Shown here one piece after another: positions 53,151-62,503 of a stretch of DNA of 64,000 bases. Under the pieces are notes generated by a model. The model saw only the letters and a program-made list of their open reading frames with translations, was not told the origin of the DNA and made no database searches. Position 1 is the first letter of the stretch; the number at the start of each line of letters is the position of its first letter. This DNA comes from Botryococcus braunii. Taxonomy: Eukaryota > Chlorophyta > Trebouxiophyceae. The position numbers and the translations under genes were made by a program. The stretch covers positions 68,501 to 132,500 of the forward strand of contig KV908440.1 of assembly GCA_002005505.1 (NCBI GenBank), written 5' to 3'.

Positions 53151-53785
53151 GGAATACTTGATGGCGCATGTTTGCGTATGTTGAACTGCGAATGTAATGG
53201 GGCAGATGCAATGGCTGCCACATGTGGTTCCCTCCCTTGTATCCTTTTTAGCCTGCTGCCTTGCCTCCCTGTGGTATCAGGTTGCTCATACTGAGCTATA
53301 ACCAATTACTATCACCATAATCATCATCGATTACACGTCGAGCATGGTTATGAAAATGGTGATTATGTGCAATGATACCATAGCACTTGAATCATCACGT
53401 CCATAATCATCATCACGGTGTAATCATGCAGTTAGCATAACAAACATCATAATAATCACTTTGGTTTGGTTGGAGGCAGTCCGTCTTTCCTTACAGGCTG
53501 CTCTTGCTCATCTGCCATGCTGGAATATTTCTTTTGAAGGCACTTAGATATCCTCTTCATGAGTGTTTTTGGTGCTTATTCGTGATACCAGTTGATGTCC
53601 TGTCCGTATGATTTACATGTCCGTATGATTTGCATGATTTTTATCCATATTCGTGATGCCCTGTCCGTATGATTTGCATGTCTAGCCTCATTTAGATGGA
53701 GTCATGGGCGGGGCGCATCACCTTAAAGATCCTCAACTTAAGGCGTCATTCCCTTTTTTGTAAACGTGTGACTCGGTGCATCGTC

Positions 53786-53787
<2 letters not shown>

Positions 53788-53848
<61 letters not shown>

Positions 53849-53850
53849 CA
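53788..53850. repeat. (GT)n microsatellite
   Basis: Pure GT run in the RPS10-BTB spacer. Confidence 0.95.
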
Positions 53851-54478
53851 TGCGTGTGTCGGCCCATGTGCATGGGCGTATGTGTGAGGACTCGCTTGCA
53901 ATTCGCTCAGCATTCGGAACGCCACGTCACATCAGCGAGTCCAAGATTGTGCACATCATACGCTGCTTATCATCTTTAAAATAGGGTGGAAGCTTGTGCA
54001 ATGCTCCCATCATCTTAAATCTGGGGAAAATGAGCAAATTCTGACGGAGCCTGACTGATAGGCTGAGCAGCTTGACACTCGAAAGTTGAATGCCATTTGG
54101 GAAGGAACAACATCTTCACGTATTCCCCTCCATTAAGCCTATCCCAACCTCACACCATGCTCCTTCTTTGCTGATCGTAGTTGAGCATGCGATATATCAG
54201 CATGTATCTCTATCCCCCCCGGTGTTGTCTACCCGCATTATCTAACATGAATGGCAGTATCACCATGCATTTTAGGTGATGCCGTATGACCACCATCGTT
54301 CGACAACCATGTATCCTACTTGGAATATGCTTCAGTTACACCTACTTATAATTGTTAAATTACGTAGGCCCGGGTCACGCTAGACCTATCATATCAACAA
54401 TCAATTATTGTGATTTGAATTACAGGAAAATAATTATGCCGGAAATTCCGAGGCGAATGGCACATCGGTGTGACATCA

Positions 54479-54525
54479 TGAGCATGTGCCGCACCTAAGG
54501 AGCATGTGCGGCACCTGTATATAAT
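54479..54525 (+). promoter_or_regulatory. Candidate core promoter of the BTB gene: tandem 20-bp element plus TATA box
   Basis: Two near-identical 20-bp elements (GAGCATGTGCCGCACCT and GAGCATGTGCGGCACCT cores) sit directly before TATATAAT (54518-54525), 26 bp upstream of the first BTB ATG. Spacing suits a core promoter with a short 5' leader if the ATG at 54599 is used. Confidence 0.4.
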
Positions 54526-54550
54526 CTACCGGTAGGTGTCACGATAACAA

Positions 54551-55482
54551 ATGCCATTGACCTTTGGGCCAAAACACACCCACGCACCTTATAGTGAAAT
54601 GTCTGTGCCAAACACGTCACTAACAGAACCAGGCATGGATAAACTTTTGAGACAGATCCCGTGTGAAAGCGAGCGCTCTGACGACGAACTTACGGTCCCA
54701 TTTTCAGACTGCGCCCTGGTCTGCGATTCAGGACGTAGATTTCCGTCTAGTAGGGCCGTGCTTGCGTTAAGGTCAAAAGTGCTCAACAGCATGCTGACGA
54801 GTTGCGGTGATCGCAGCAACGACACTGCCTGTCTTGACGTGCCTTTAATAGGGGACAGCGAGGAGGATGTTGAAATTTTTTGGAGATACTTGTACTACAA
54901 ATCAGAACTGTGGAACCCTGCGTTTTTGTCTTCGGATAGGAGTGCGCAGCTGGGCACTGTGAAAGCTATCACGCGTCTTGCTAAGATGGCTGACAAGTAT
55001 GACTGCAGTGGTAGGGCCTTTCAGTCTCAGCTTGATTTTTTAGATGTTTCTGACCGCTGCTTGCCCAGTGATCTGTTGCAACTCTCTTTGATCCCAGCCC
55101 CTTCACAATATGTGGTGGCTTGAAGAGTTTGTTTGTTTGATACTTCACAATATCAATAGCGGCCTACGGGGGGTCTACAGAGATAATGGAGGAGATCCAA
55201 AGCTTTTTCATGAGGATGGGAGTCTTGGAAGCAGCAATTGGCTGGACTAGTCCCAACCGACGCGTGGATTCGACCACAACCTATGGGTTGTGGTGTTTGG
55301 CAGCACAGTTTGATTTGGGGGAGCTCCGCATTGCCTTAGAGCCATTTCTTCCCGGAGGCAGGCGAGCGCCAGTCAACAATCCCTTGCCTGATTTCAATGC
55401 ACCTCTATACCCGCTACCTTCAGTTGGGGACCAGGTCCTAAACAGGCTGTTTGCATTGCTTGTCGAACGTACGGCAAGATAA
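54551..55482 (+). CDS. BTB/POZ-domain protein
   Basis: The first frame, 54551-55123, gives a typical BTB domain: DCALVCDSGRRFPSSRAVLALRS, followed by LNSMLTS, DVPLIGDSEEDVEIFWRYLYY and VKAITRLAKMADKYDC (about residues 55-165). BTB proteins dimerise and often recruit substrates to CUL3 ubiquitin ligases. A second frame, 55186-55482 (FFMRMGVLEAAIGW...AAQFDLGELRIALEPFLPGG, ending TARstop), starts 60 bp downstream in another frame and looks like the C-terminal half, joined through a short intron around 55112-55180 (inferred; phase not settled). Start alternatives are 54551 or the ATG at 54599. A TATA-like sequence lies about 30 bp upstream of 54551. Part of the second exon is duplicated, in decayed form, at 57144-57378. 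Confidence 0.65.
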
Positions 55483-55996
55483 CCACCCAAGATGATAAGG
55501 GAACATTGATTGCGGCAGAATGAATTGACAATGAATTTGAACATCAGACTTGACACCACAATGGCCGGCTGGGTTTTGTCATATTCTGTAATGTGGGTGT
55601 GGCTATAGAGTGCACACTGTGGCTATGGTTGCAATGTTTTGCTGTGGCTATGGTGTGGCTAGGGTTGTGCTGGTTTGGTAACTGAGGCTCAGTCGTGGGC
55701 AGAATACGCCCCTCCTTTCCATTTTCCCATATTCTGGTCATCTTCCTGAAGGTAACGCGATGGCCTCATGAAGGCCATCGGGCAGGTGTCTTGCTGTCAA
55801 GCCTACCTTCTGTATCCAATGTTGCAACCTTCTTGGGGCAACATGTGTCCCCAATGTGAATGTGAGAGTGAGAGTCATGTTTGCTCTCCTACTTGAGGGG
55901 GCGCTGGCAATGCTGCGGCCACGTGCTGGAGCCCGGCTCGTGTGACGTATACATGTAACATACGCGTTACATATGTATGCTACACATTCATGGGTT

Positions 55997-56252
55997 GAGA
56001 GGCAGATGGTTGCAAGATCAAGAGTCATTACTATGAAGGGATGTCTTCTGCAGAGATGAGGTGACAGACAGATGGGGTGCAAGATCAAGAGCCATTACTA
56101 TAAAGGGATGCCTTCTGCAGAGATGAAGTGACAGACAGATGGGGTGCAAGATCAAGAGCCATTACTATAATGGGATGCCTTCTGCAGAGATGAGGTGACA
56201 GACAGATGGGGTGCAAGATCAAGAGCCATTACTATAATGGGATGCCTTCTCC
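55997..56252. repeat. 67-bp minisatellite
   Basis: Four units of GACAGACAGATGGGGTGCAA...CATTACTATAATGGGATGCC. Confidence 0.9.
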
Positions 56253-56412
56253 CCCAATATTCAACTGTGTCAGCTTTGCTTTGGTTGCGCAGTTTCCTCC
56301 TTCACTAGTGGCTCAGGCCCCCCTTTCCCCTGTGTGAGAATCCGGGTGCATAGCCTATAAAGAAATTCTTGCCTCTGTCTCTCAGTTTTTTTTTCTTCGG
56401 CTGTCACTTTAC

Positions 56413-56414
<2 letters not shown>

Positions 56415-56501
<87 letters not shown>

Positions 56502-56666
56502 CGCGCGCGCGCGGGTGCGGTGCGGGTGCGGGTGCGGGTGCGCGGGTACGTGGGAGGGAGGGGGGAAGGGGAGGGGGAGGAGGAGGGGGGAGGAGGGAGG
56601 GAGGGGAGGGAGGGAGGGAGGGAGGGAGGGAGAGGGAGAGGGAGAGGGAGAGAGAGAGAGAGCGGG

Positions 56667-56731
<65 letters not shown>

Positions 56732-56785
56732 GAGAGAGGGAGGGGGGGGGACAGACAGACAGACAGACACACACACACACACACA

Positions 56786-56833
<48 letters not shown>

Positions 56834-56905
56834 CACACACACACACACGAGAGAAGAAGAGGAGAGAGAGAGAGAGAAGAGAGAGGAGAGAGAGAGAGAG
56901 AAGAG

Positions 56906-56968
<63 letters not shown>

Positions 56969-56982
56969 GAGAGAGAGGAAGG

Positions 56983-57062
<80 letters not shown>

Positions 57063-57065
57063 AGG
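56415..57065. repeat. (GT)n-(GA)n-(CA)n-(GA)n compound microsatellite
   Basis: GT 56417-56500, G/GA-rich to 56745, CA 56766-56848 and GA 56850-57060. All long frames through it are artefacts. Confidence 0.95.
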
Positions 57066-57143
57066 GGGGGGAAGACAGAGAGAGAAGGGGGGCTGTGTCG
57101 TATGTAACACAGTATGCTGTACACAATCTTGGATCTTGGTAGG

Positions 57144-57378
57144 AAGGGAGTCTTGGAAGCAGCACTCCACTAGAATTCTCACGCCCGAAACTTGGATTCG
57201 ACCACAACCTATGGGTTGTGGTGTTTGGCAGCACAGTTTTATTTGGGGGAGCTCCGCATTGCCTTAGAGCAATTCCTTCCCGGAGGCAGTCAGCGGTCAA
57301 CCTACAGTCCCTTGCCTGATTTTAATGCACCTCTATACCCGCTATCTTCAGTTAGGGACCAGGTCTAAGCATGCTGTT
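57144..57378 (+). pseudogene. Degenerate duplicate of the BTB second exon, split by the gypsy insertion
   Basis: Bases 57144-57378 match 55220-55460 (shared blocks such as TTCGACCACAACCTATGGGT and GAGCTCCGCATTGCCTTAGA) with substitutions and small deletions that break the frame. The matching sequence resumes after the retrotransposon at 62499 (GTTGCTTGTTGAAC against GTTGCTTGTCGAAC). The copy therefore predates the insertion. Confidence 0.8.
57374..57378. repeat. Target-site duplication, left copy
   Basis: CTGTT immediately before the left LTR; same five bases follow the right LTR at 62499-62503. In the parental BTB sequence this spot reads CTGTTTGCATTGC. Confidence 0.9.
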
Positions 57379-57604
57379 TGTTATGGCAATCAGCGGAAGA
57401 GTATTTGACTGAGGCAAAGAGATCCGTTCATGAAGACGAAGATAGCGACTGATTACAATGCGTGAAGTTCTCGTCTTAAATGCGACGCAGAGCGGCCAAT
57501 TATAGAATGTACGCGTTCATCTAAGTATATATGAAAACCAGAGAGAACTGTACGGGATCTCCCCATGCACGCATATGAAGTACAAGGTAATGGTTGTCTT
57601 TACA
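57379..57604 (-). repeat. 3' LTR of the gypsy element (left)
   Basis: Begins TGTTATGGCAATC and ends GTCTTTACA on the plus strand; matches 62273-62498 at every base I compared. Preceded by target duplication CTGTT (57374-57378). Confidence 0.95.
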
Positions 57605-57617
57605 TTCCCTCCCCCTT
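57605..57617 (-). promoter_or_regulatory. Polypurine tract of the gypsy element
   Basis: On the minus strand AAGGGGGAGGGAA abuts the 3' LTR, as expected for the plus-strand primer of reverse transcription. Confidence 0.8.
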
Positions 57618-58189
57618 GGAATGAAGATGACGGGCAAGGGCCCTTCTTCATGAAACGCAGATCATGAAGATAGATCAAAAGGCAAAGGAAACCCTTCCGA
57701 TCTTGCGCAATTAACCCACACATCTCGGGTCAATTACAAGTTGCAGAGAGACAAGACATTGGAAGATACTCCAGGCAGGGAAAAGAGGAACAATTCCCTC
57801 CAGTAGCACAGAAGATGGCCTTTAAGGGCCTTCCCTTCCAATAGAAAGTCGCATCGAGGGAAGAACTGTCCACCACTATAAGTTGATTCCAAGGGGTATA
57901 ACTCCCAATCCATATTACTCCCCCCATCATTCAACCCAAGTACAGTAGAACAGTAAGCCAGAAAAATAAGGTACAGTGTACCTTATGCTGTACTGTGTGT
58001 TGTACTGCTTTTTTGAAAGAGGGTCCACAGAGCCTAATTGCAAGGCAACAAACACCATAAGGAGTACCCTCCCAGCCCCAAACCCTCCCAACCCAGAACC
58101 CACCCTCCCAAGTCTAAGCGCAGCCGCAGTACAGAGACCCATGCGGCGAAGATCCAGGCTGCCAAGAGGAAATCATTGCTCCAGCAAGG

Positions 58190-60232
58190 TCATGGCAGTA
58201 CTGGCGCAGCCGCGATAAGGTCTGTCAGGTGCCTGACATTCCGAAGCGCCTCCCAGGAATTATCATGATCTGACCAGCCTTTCCATTTCACAAGAAAGCG
58301 CCAAGAGCGTCCAAATTTCCTCTTGCCCAGGATGGTCTCCACTTCATAGTAATCTCCTTGTCTGCCTGTATACAAAGGACCAGGGTTTGTAGGTTCTGCA
58401 GTAGGGTTAGTGGACGATACGTATGGCTTCAATTGAGACACATGAAAAACAGGGTGAATCCTAAAATCAGCAGGCAATTCCAGCTTAAATGCATTCACAC
58501 CTACAGCTTCCAGGATACAGAAGGGGCCCATATACTTAGCTGATAGTTTAGAGGACAACCCAGGAGGGAGCTGGTTTTGGCGCACAGCCAATAACACTGA
58601 ATCTCCAACCTGGAAAGGATGATCCCTCCTCTTCCTGTCAGCATAGTATTTCTGGCGCTGTTGGGAAGATGAAATATTAGATTTGGCACTATGCAAAGCC
58701 TTCTGCAAGTCCCCCACATATTCAGCAACGGCGGGCACCGACGAGCGCGTAGGAACAGCAGTGGACAAAGGCGTAAGAGGGTTTCTGCCATGGTTCAGGA
58801 AAAAGGGGCTATGCTGAGTAGTGGCCTGTACTGAATTATTGTAAGCGAATTCCACAAGGGCCAAATACTTGCACCAATCATCTTGCCTGGGACCCACAAA
58901 CCCTCTCAGCATGTCTTCAACGGTCCTATTAGCCCTCTCAGTCTGACCGTCGGTCTGAGGGTGGTACGCAGTAGACATATTCAGTTGCGTGCCGAGTAAT
59001 GACATGAATGCCTTCCAAAAATGACTAGTAAACCTAGGGTCTCTGTCAGATACAAGGGAAGTAGGCATGCCAAACCGTCTAAATACTGTGTCAATGAAGA
59101 TCTGAGCCAACTGAGGTGCATTCACAGTTTTAGAACAAGGCGCTAAGACAATCAACTTGGTCAAGCGATCGACAAAGACTACGATGGAGTCATGTCCACA
59201 GCACAATGGCAGGTCTGTCACCAGATCCAAAGAAACACTCTCCCAAGGCGACTCTGGTACAGGCAAGGGCTGCAACAATCCAAAAGGTATTTTGCTAGTC
59301 CCCTTCATCCGTTGACAGCTAGTGCACTCTCTGCAGTACCGACGTACGGCAGACAACATGGCTGGCCAATAGAAGAACCTGCACACTTGCTCAGCAGTCT
59401 TGTGAGCGCCCAAATGGCCTGAAAAAGGTGTGCTGTGACACTCTGCTAGGATCCTCTCCCTCACAGGGCCTTCTGAAACATAAATCTTGTCATGCTCGGT
59501 ATACAGCAACCCCCTTTTCCAACTCACGGTTCCCTGATCCAACAAAGCAGGGACCTGTGGATCATTTTCATAACCCTTACTCATCTCTTCCAACAAGGTG
59601 TCTGACACAAGAGAGGAGACATGCAGAGTAGCTAAGTCTGCGCGCCGACTCAACGCGTCCGCGACCACATTATCAGTACCTTTGACATATCTAATGTCAG
59701 GCATGAACCTCATAATGTCAGTCAAAAAGCGCTCTTGTCGATCAGTACGCGTCGGTGCAGTTAAGAGGAATTTTAAAGCTTTTTGGTCAGTGTACACAGT
59801 AAACTTCCCCCCAATCAGCAAATGCTTCCACTTACGCAGGGCGTGTACAAGGGCCAATAATTCTCTGTCATATGGAGCCAACTTTCGCTCACTGGGCTGC
59901 AGTTTCCTAGACTCAAAGGCGATCGGCTGCAGTCCCTTACCTTGATCTTGCTGTAACACACACCCAATAGCAAAGGCAGATGCATCCACATGCACGACAA
60001 AAGGTTTTTGCAAGTCTGGTGGGAGCAAACAAGGAGCAGTACACATCAGATGTTTCAATTCATGGAAAGCCTTCTCATGCAAGTCATCCCATTGCCATGG
60101 AGCATCCTTTTTAAACAACTCAGTAAGAGGGAAGGCAACATGAGCAAAGTGGTCTGCAAATGTATCATAGAACTGTAGAAGACCCATGAACGAACGAAGT
60201 TCAGACACACAGGTAGGGGTGGGCCAATTCAT
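58190..60232 (-). CDS. pol: Pol C-terminal part: RNase H, integrase and chromodomain
   Basis: A frame of 680 residues. It opens at the tail of the RT thumb/connection (NWPTPTCVSELRSFMGL, with KVEAI just upstream), then RNase H (VVHVDASAFAIGCVL; LAPYDRELLALVHAL; YTDQKALKFL). The integrase has an HHCC zinc site (GHLGAHKT, CRECTSCQ) and a D,D,E core (SLDLVTDLP, SDRDPRF, DGQTERANR). A chromodomain (YEVETILGKRK, FLVKWKGW, NSWEAL) closes the protein. The RT palm and fingers, including the Y-x-D-D catalytic motif, are absent: frame and family alignment jump from YPLSGAQL to KVEAI. Integrase and chromodomain look intact. Confidence 0.92.
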   Translation of the reverse strand: MNWPTPTCVSELRSFMGLLQFYDTFADHFAHVAFPLTELFKKDAPWQWDDLHEKAFHELKHLMCTAPCLLPPDLQKPFVVHVDASAFAIGCVLQQDQGKGLQPIAFESRKLQPSERKLAPYDRELLALVHALRKWKHLLIGGKFTVYTDQKALKFLLTAPTRTDRQERFLTDIMRFMPDIRYVKGTDNVVADALSRRADLATLHVSSLVSDTLLEEMSKGYENDPQVPALLDQGTVSWKRGLLYTEHDKIYVSEGPVRERILAECHSTPFSGHLGAHKTAEQVCRFFYWPAMLSAVRRYCRECTSCQRMKGTSKIPFGLLQPLPVPESPWESVSLDLVTDLPLCCGHDSIVVFVDRLTKLIVLAPCSKTVNAPQLAQIFIDTVFRRFGMPTSLVSDRDPRFTSHFWKAFMSLLGTQLNMSTAYHPQTDGQTERANRTVEDMLRGFVGPRQDDWCKYLALVEFAYNNSVQATTQHSPFFLNHGRNPLTPLSTAVPTRSSVPAVAEYVGDLQKALHSAKSNISSSQQRQKYYADRKRRDHPFQVGDSVLLAVRQNQLPPGLSSKLSAKYMGPFCILEAVGVNAFKLELPADFRIHPVFHVSQLKPYVSSTNPTAEPTNPGPLYTGRQGDYYEVETILGKRKFGRSWRFLVKWKGWSDHDNSWEALRNVRHLTDLIAAAPVLP

Positions 60233-61515
60233 GATAGCCTCAACCTTCTTCGGGCAAGCTGAGCTCCCGACAGCGGGTAAATGCGGGAAGCATGAGGTCG
60301 AGCACCAGGCTCCAGGTGGATTTCGTGGTCTCCGACTCGAGGTGGTGGAAGACTGTCAGGCAAGCCTGATAGGACATCCGAGAACTCCTGCAACAAGTCC
60401 TCCAACCCCGGCTGGGCATGTATTGGTTCAGAATCCCGTTGTACAGGTTTCAACTTGAGCACGTACAATTCTGTCAAATCAGAAGCAAATCTATCCAACT
60501 CTATGGCAGAAATCACATATTTAGGCGCATCAGAACGCTGACTACCCACCAAAACATGTGTGCTTTCACCATCAACAAGACAAACAGTGTTCAAGCGCCA
60601 ATTTACACATGGATTAAACGCTGTCAACCAGGGCTTTCCTAACACAACATCATAGGTATGCAGCATTGTTTGCTCTGTAGGCAAACAATCCACTCGGAAC
60701 TGAAACGACCCCACAGACAAGTCAACTGCACACACCTGATCAGTTACCTTGGCTCTACCATCAGCGAGGTTCACTGTCAACAACGAGTTGAGAGGCATAG
60801 TGGGTAAAACAAGAGCATGCATAAACTCTTCACTCACAAAATTAGCTGTAGCACCACTATCCAATAGCACCCTACATGCAACACCCTGCACCAATCCCTC
60901 AAACTGGATACACGTATGTGACAAGTCAGGAGTCGCTACAGTAAAATCTGCGCTCATCTGTGCAATATGATGAAGGGGCTGGTAGGTGAGTTTACTAGGT
61001 ACAGCTACAAGCCTAGTAATGACAAACACCTCAACCATGTCCCGCCCGAAAACACTCTTAACAGTGGGAGGCGCCTGAATCGCAGTAGATTCTCCCCATA
61101 ACTGCAGTAGAGATGTCCAAGGGATAACGATGGTCGCATGGCGTTGCTCCTGCAGTTCTGGCCCTACAGCCTCCCCACCTGTGGACCTGGGGCAAAGCAG
61201 TGTTACCCTATCCCCGGGAAGGGCCCGTGTAATCACTCTTTCCCAAGCCATGGGAGCAGCTTCAGAACTCAAGGAAACAACCAACTCATGGGATCCATCA
61301 ACATGCGTCTCTCTACCCTCACACTGCTCACAAGCAGGGGTGATCAGCCCAAAAGGGGTTTCAGACACAGGCAAGCGTTGCGAACTCGTCACATGAGTCA
61401 CAACACTCTCAGAAAAGGTGCGTAGGTAGGTAACAAACTCGTCAAACGCGGGAAGAACCGGGATCCCTGTTTGAATCTCCATGGTACCAACACCTGTCAC
61501 ACCCCACAGCCACAC
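60229..61515 (-). CDS. pol: Pol N-terminal part: linker, aspartic protease and truncated RT start
   Basis: A 428-residue frame directly after the two gag stops, in the same frame. The retropepsin-like region has the active-site motif LLDSGATANFVS (about residues 220-231), followed by VVLGKPWL. The end shows the usual pre-RT segment (EFSDVLSGLPDSLPPPR, HEIHLEPGARPHASRIYPLS). It then runs into a deletion junction near 60240, changes frame and stops after about eight residues. An internal ATG (MEIQTGIPVLPAF) near 61482 is a possible alternative start. Readthrough or reinitiation would be needed to express it after gag. Confidence 0.82.
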   Translation of the reverse strand: MWLWGVTGVGTMEIQTGIPVLPAFDEFVTYLRTFSESVVTHVTSSQRLPVSETPFGLITPACEQCEGRETHVDGSHELVVSLSSEAAPMAWERVITRALPGDRVTLLCPRSTGGEAVGPELQEQRHATIVIPWTSLLQLWGESTAIQAPPTVKSVFGRDMVEVFVITRLVAVPSKLTYQPLHHIAQMSADFTVATPDLSHTCIQFEGLVQGVACRVLLDSGATANFVSEEFMHALVLPTMPLNSLLTVNLADGRAKVTDQVCAVDLSVGSFQFRVDCLPTEQTMLHTYDVVLGKPWLTAFNPCVNWRLNTVCLVDGESTHVLVGSQRSDAPKYVISAIELDRFASDLTELYVLKLKPVQRDSEPIHAQPGLEDLLQEFSDVLSGLPDSLPPPRVGDHEIHLEPGARPHASRIYPLSGAQLARRRLRLS

Positions 61516-61518
61516 CTA

Positions 61519-62202
61519 TTAGGCAGCCGTTTTGTTTTTTACTTTTCTCATTTCAGGGTGTAAGACCCAGCATGCATCGACATTATGTCCGGGTTTGCCG
61601 CAGTGGGGGCAGGTAGGCTTATTAGCCTCCTTAGCCGGGGGAGAAGGTGTGGGTTTGGTCTGGGATCCTCCAGAGGGAAACCCCTTCTGCCCGCCACCCT
61701 GAGGAGGGACACTTGCATGCAGATCAGATACTGCAACTGCAAGTGTGAACACCTCTTCCAGCGTCTGCGGACGCTGCACCGTAATCGCCCTGCGCAGGTC
61801 ATCCCGACACCCACGCTTAAACACAAACATTAACATCGCATCTGACATGCAGTCAGGTGCTTTGGCCCTACACGCATTGAAATGCGCAACATACTCCCTC
61901 ATGGACCGTTTTCCTTGTCTCATGACAAGAAAAGGCTCAAAGTAAGTATCCGTCAGCTCCACTGGTCGGACGGCCTCCTGTAAAGCCTGCATGTATGCGT
62001 GGAACGTTGCCAATTCCACGGCTTGCCCTTTAGCTGCCAATTGAGTCCGTGAGACGAGCCAATCAAGAGCCTTGCCCCGTAGGAACATACTGGCCATATC
62101 AACGGCTACGTCTCCTGACAGATCTACACGATTCGCACGCAAGTACGTACGAACTTGCAGAAAATGGGCATCCAACATGTCAGGACCTCCATAATACAAC
62201 AT
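61519..62202 (-). CDS. gag: Gag protein of the gypsy element
   Basis: A 227-residue frame beginning 71 bp inside the 5' LTR. It carries the retrotransposon Gag domain (FLQVRTYLRANR, YVAHFNACRAKAP, DDLRRAITVQRPQTLEEV, about residues 10-150) and one CCHC zinc knuckle, CPHCGKPGHNVDAC (about 203-216), which packages RNA. It is shorter than many gypsy Gags, with almost no region before the domain. It ends with two consecutive stops (TAA TAG, 61521-61516), after which the protease frame continues in the same register. Confidence 0.88.
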   Translation of the reverse strand: MLYYGGPDMLDAHFLQVRTYLRANRVDLSGDVAVDMASMFLRGKALDWLVSRTQLAAKGQAVELATFHAYMQALQEAVRPVELTDTYFEPFLVMRQGKRSMREYVAHFNACRAKAPDCMSDAMLMFVFKRGCRDDLRRAITVQRPQTLEEVFTLAVAVSDLHASVPPQGGGQKGFPSGGSQTKPTPSPPAKEANKPTCPHCGKPGHNVDACWVLHPEMRKVKNKTAA

Positions 62203-62253
62203 GGGTTCAGGAAACTTGGCCTAAGCCAAAGAAACAAGAAGATCAAGCGACAA

Positions 62254-62272
62254 CTGGTATCGCCGATACCAG
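62254..62272 (-). promoter_or_regulatory. Primer binding site region, palindromic
   Basis: Directly inside the 5' LTR the minus strand reads C then TGGTATCGGCGATACCAG. TGGTATC matches the start of the common initiator-Met tRNA primer site, but the rest instead completes a perfect 9-bp inverted repeat with one central base. Either a partial tRNA-iMet site or a self-pairing primer structure. Confidence 0.55.
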
Positions 62273-62498
62273 TGTTATGGCAATCAGCGGAAGAGTATTT
62301 GACTGAGGCAAAGAGATCCGTTCATGAAGACGAAGATAGCGACTGATTACAATGCGTGAAGTTCTCGTCTTAAATGCGACGCAGAGCGGCCAATTATAGA
62401 ATGTACGCGTTCATCTAAGTATATATGAAAACCAGAGAGAACTGTACGGGATCTCCCCATGCACGCATATGAAGTACAAGGTAATGGTTGTCTTTACA
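62273..62498 (-). repeat. 5' LTR of the gypsy element (right)
   Basis: Same 226-bp sequence as the left LTR; followed by target duplication CTGTT (62499-62503). Transcription would start here and run leftward. Confidence 0.95.
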
Positions 62499-62503
62499 CT
62501 GTT
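62499..62503. repeat. Target-site duplication, right copy
   Basis: CTGTT immediately after the right LTR, pairing with 57374-57378. Confidence 0.9.

Larger units (their letters stand above)
52344..54478. other. RPS10 3' flank and spacer
   Basis: Holds a 60-bp minisatellite (52474-52740), an approximately 40-bp repeat (52965-53150), ATC/ATA-rich sequence (53290-53460) and (GT)n at 53788-53850. Parts recur in decayed form at 62540-62815. No gene seen. Confidence 0.7.
55483..57143. other. BTB 3' flank with minisatellite and compound microsatellite
   Basis: No gene recognised. Contains the 67-bp array (55997-56252) and a 650-bp GT/GA/CA compound microsatellite (56415-57065). Confidence 0.75.
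57379..62498 (-). mobile_element. Ty3/gypsy LTR retrotransposon with chromodomain, reverse-transcriptase core deleted
   Basis: A 5120-bp element in minus orientation. It has 226-bp direct LTRs with TG/CA ends, a 5-bp target-site duplication (CTGTT), a purine tract next to the 3' LTR and a TGGTATC primer-site-like start next to the 5' LTR. Gene order gag, protease, (missing RT palm), RNase H, integrase, chromodomain is that of plant-type chromoviruses. The two LTRs look identical base for base, so insertion was recent, yet the element cannot encode a working polymerase. It sits in a decayed BTB exon copy. Confidence 0.93.

Noticed and set aside
56270..57300. Frames of nearly 300 residues rich in Ser/Leu/Cys/Val on the minus strand
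   Set aside because: Produced by the GT/GA/CA compound microsatellite; lacks stops because dinucleotide repeats have none.
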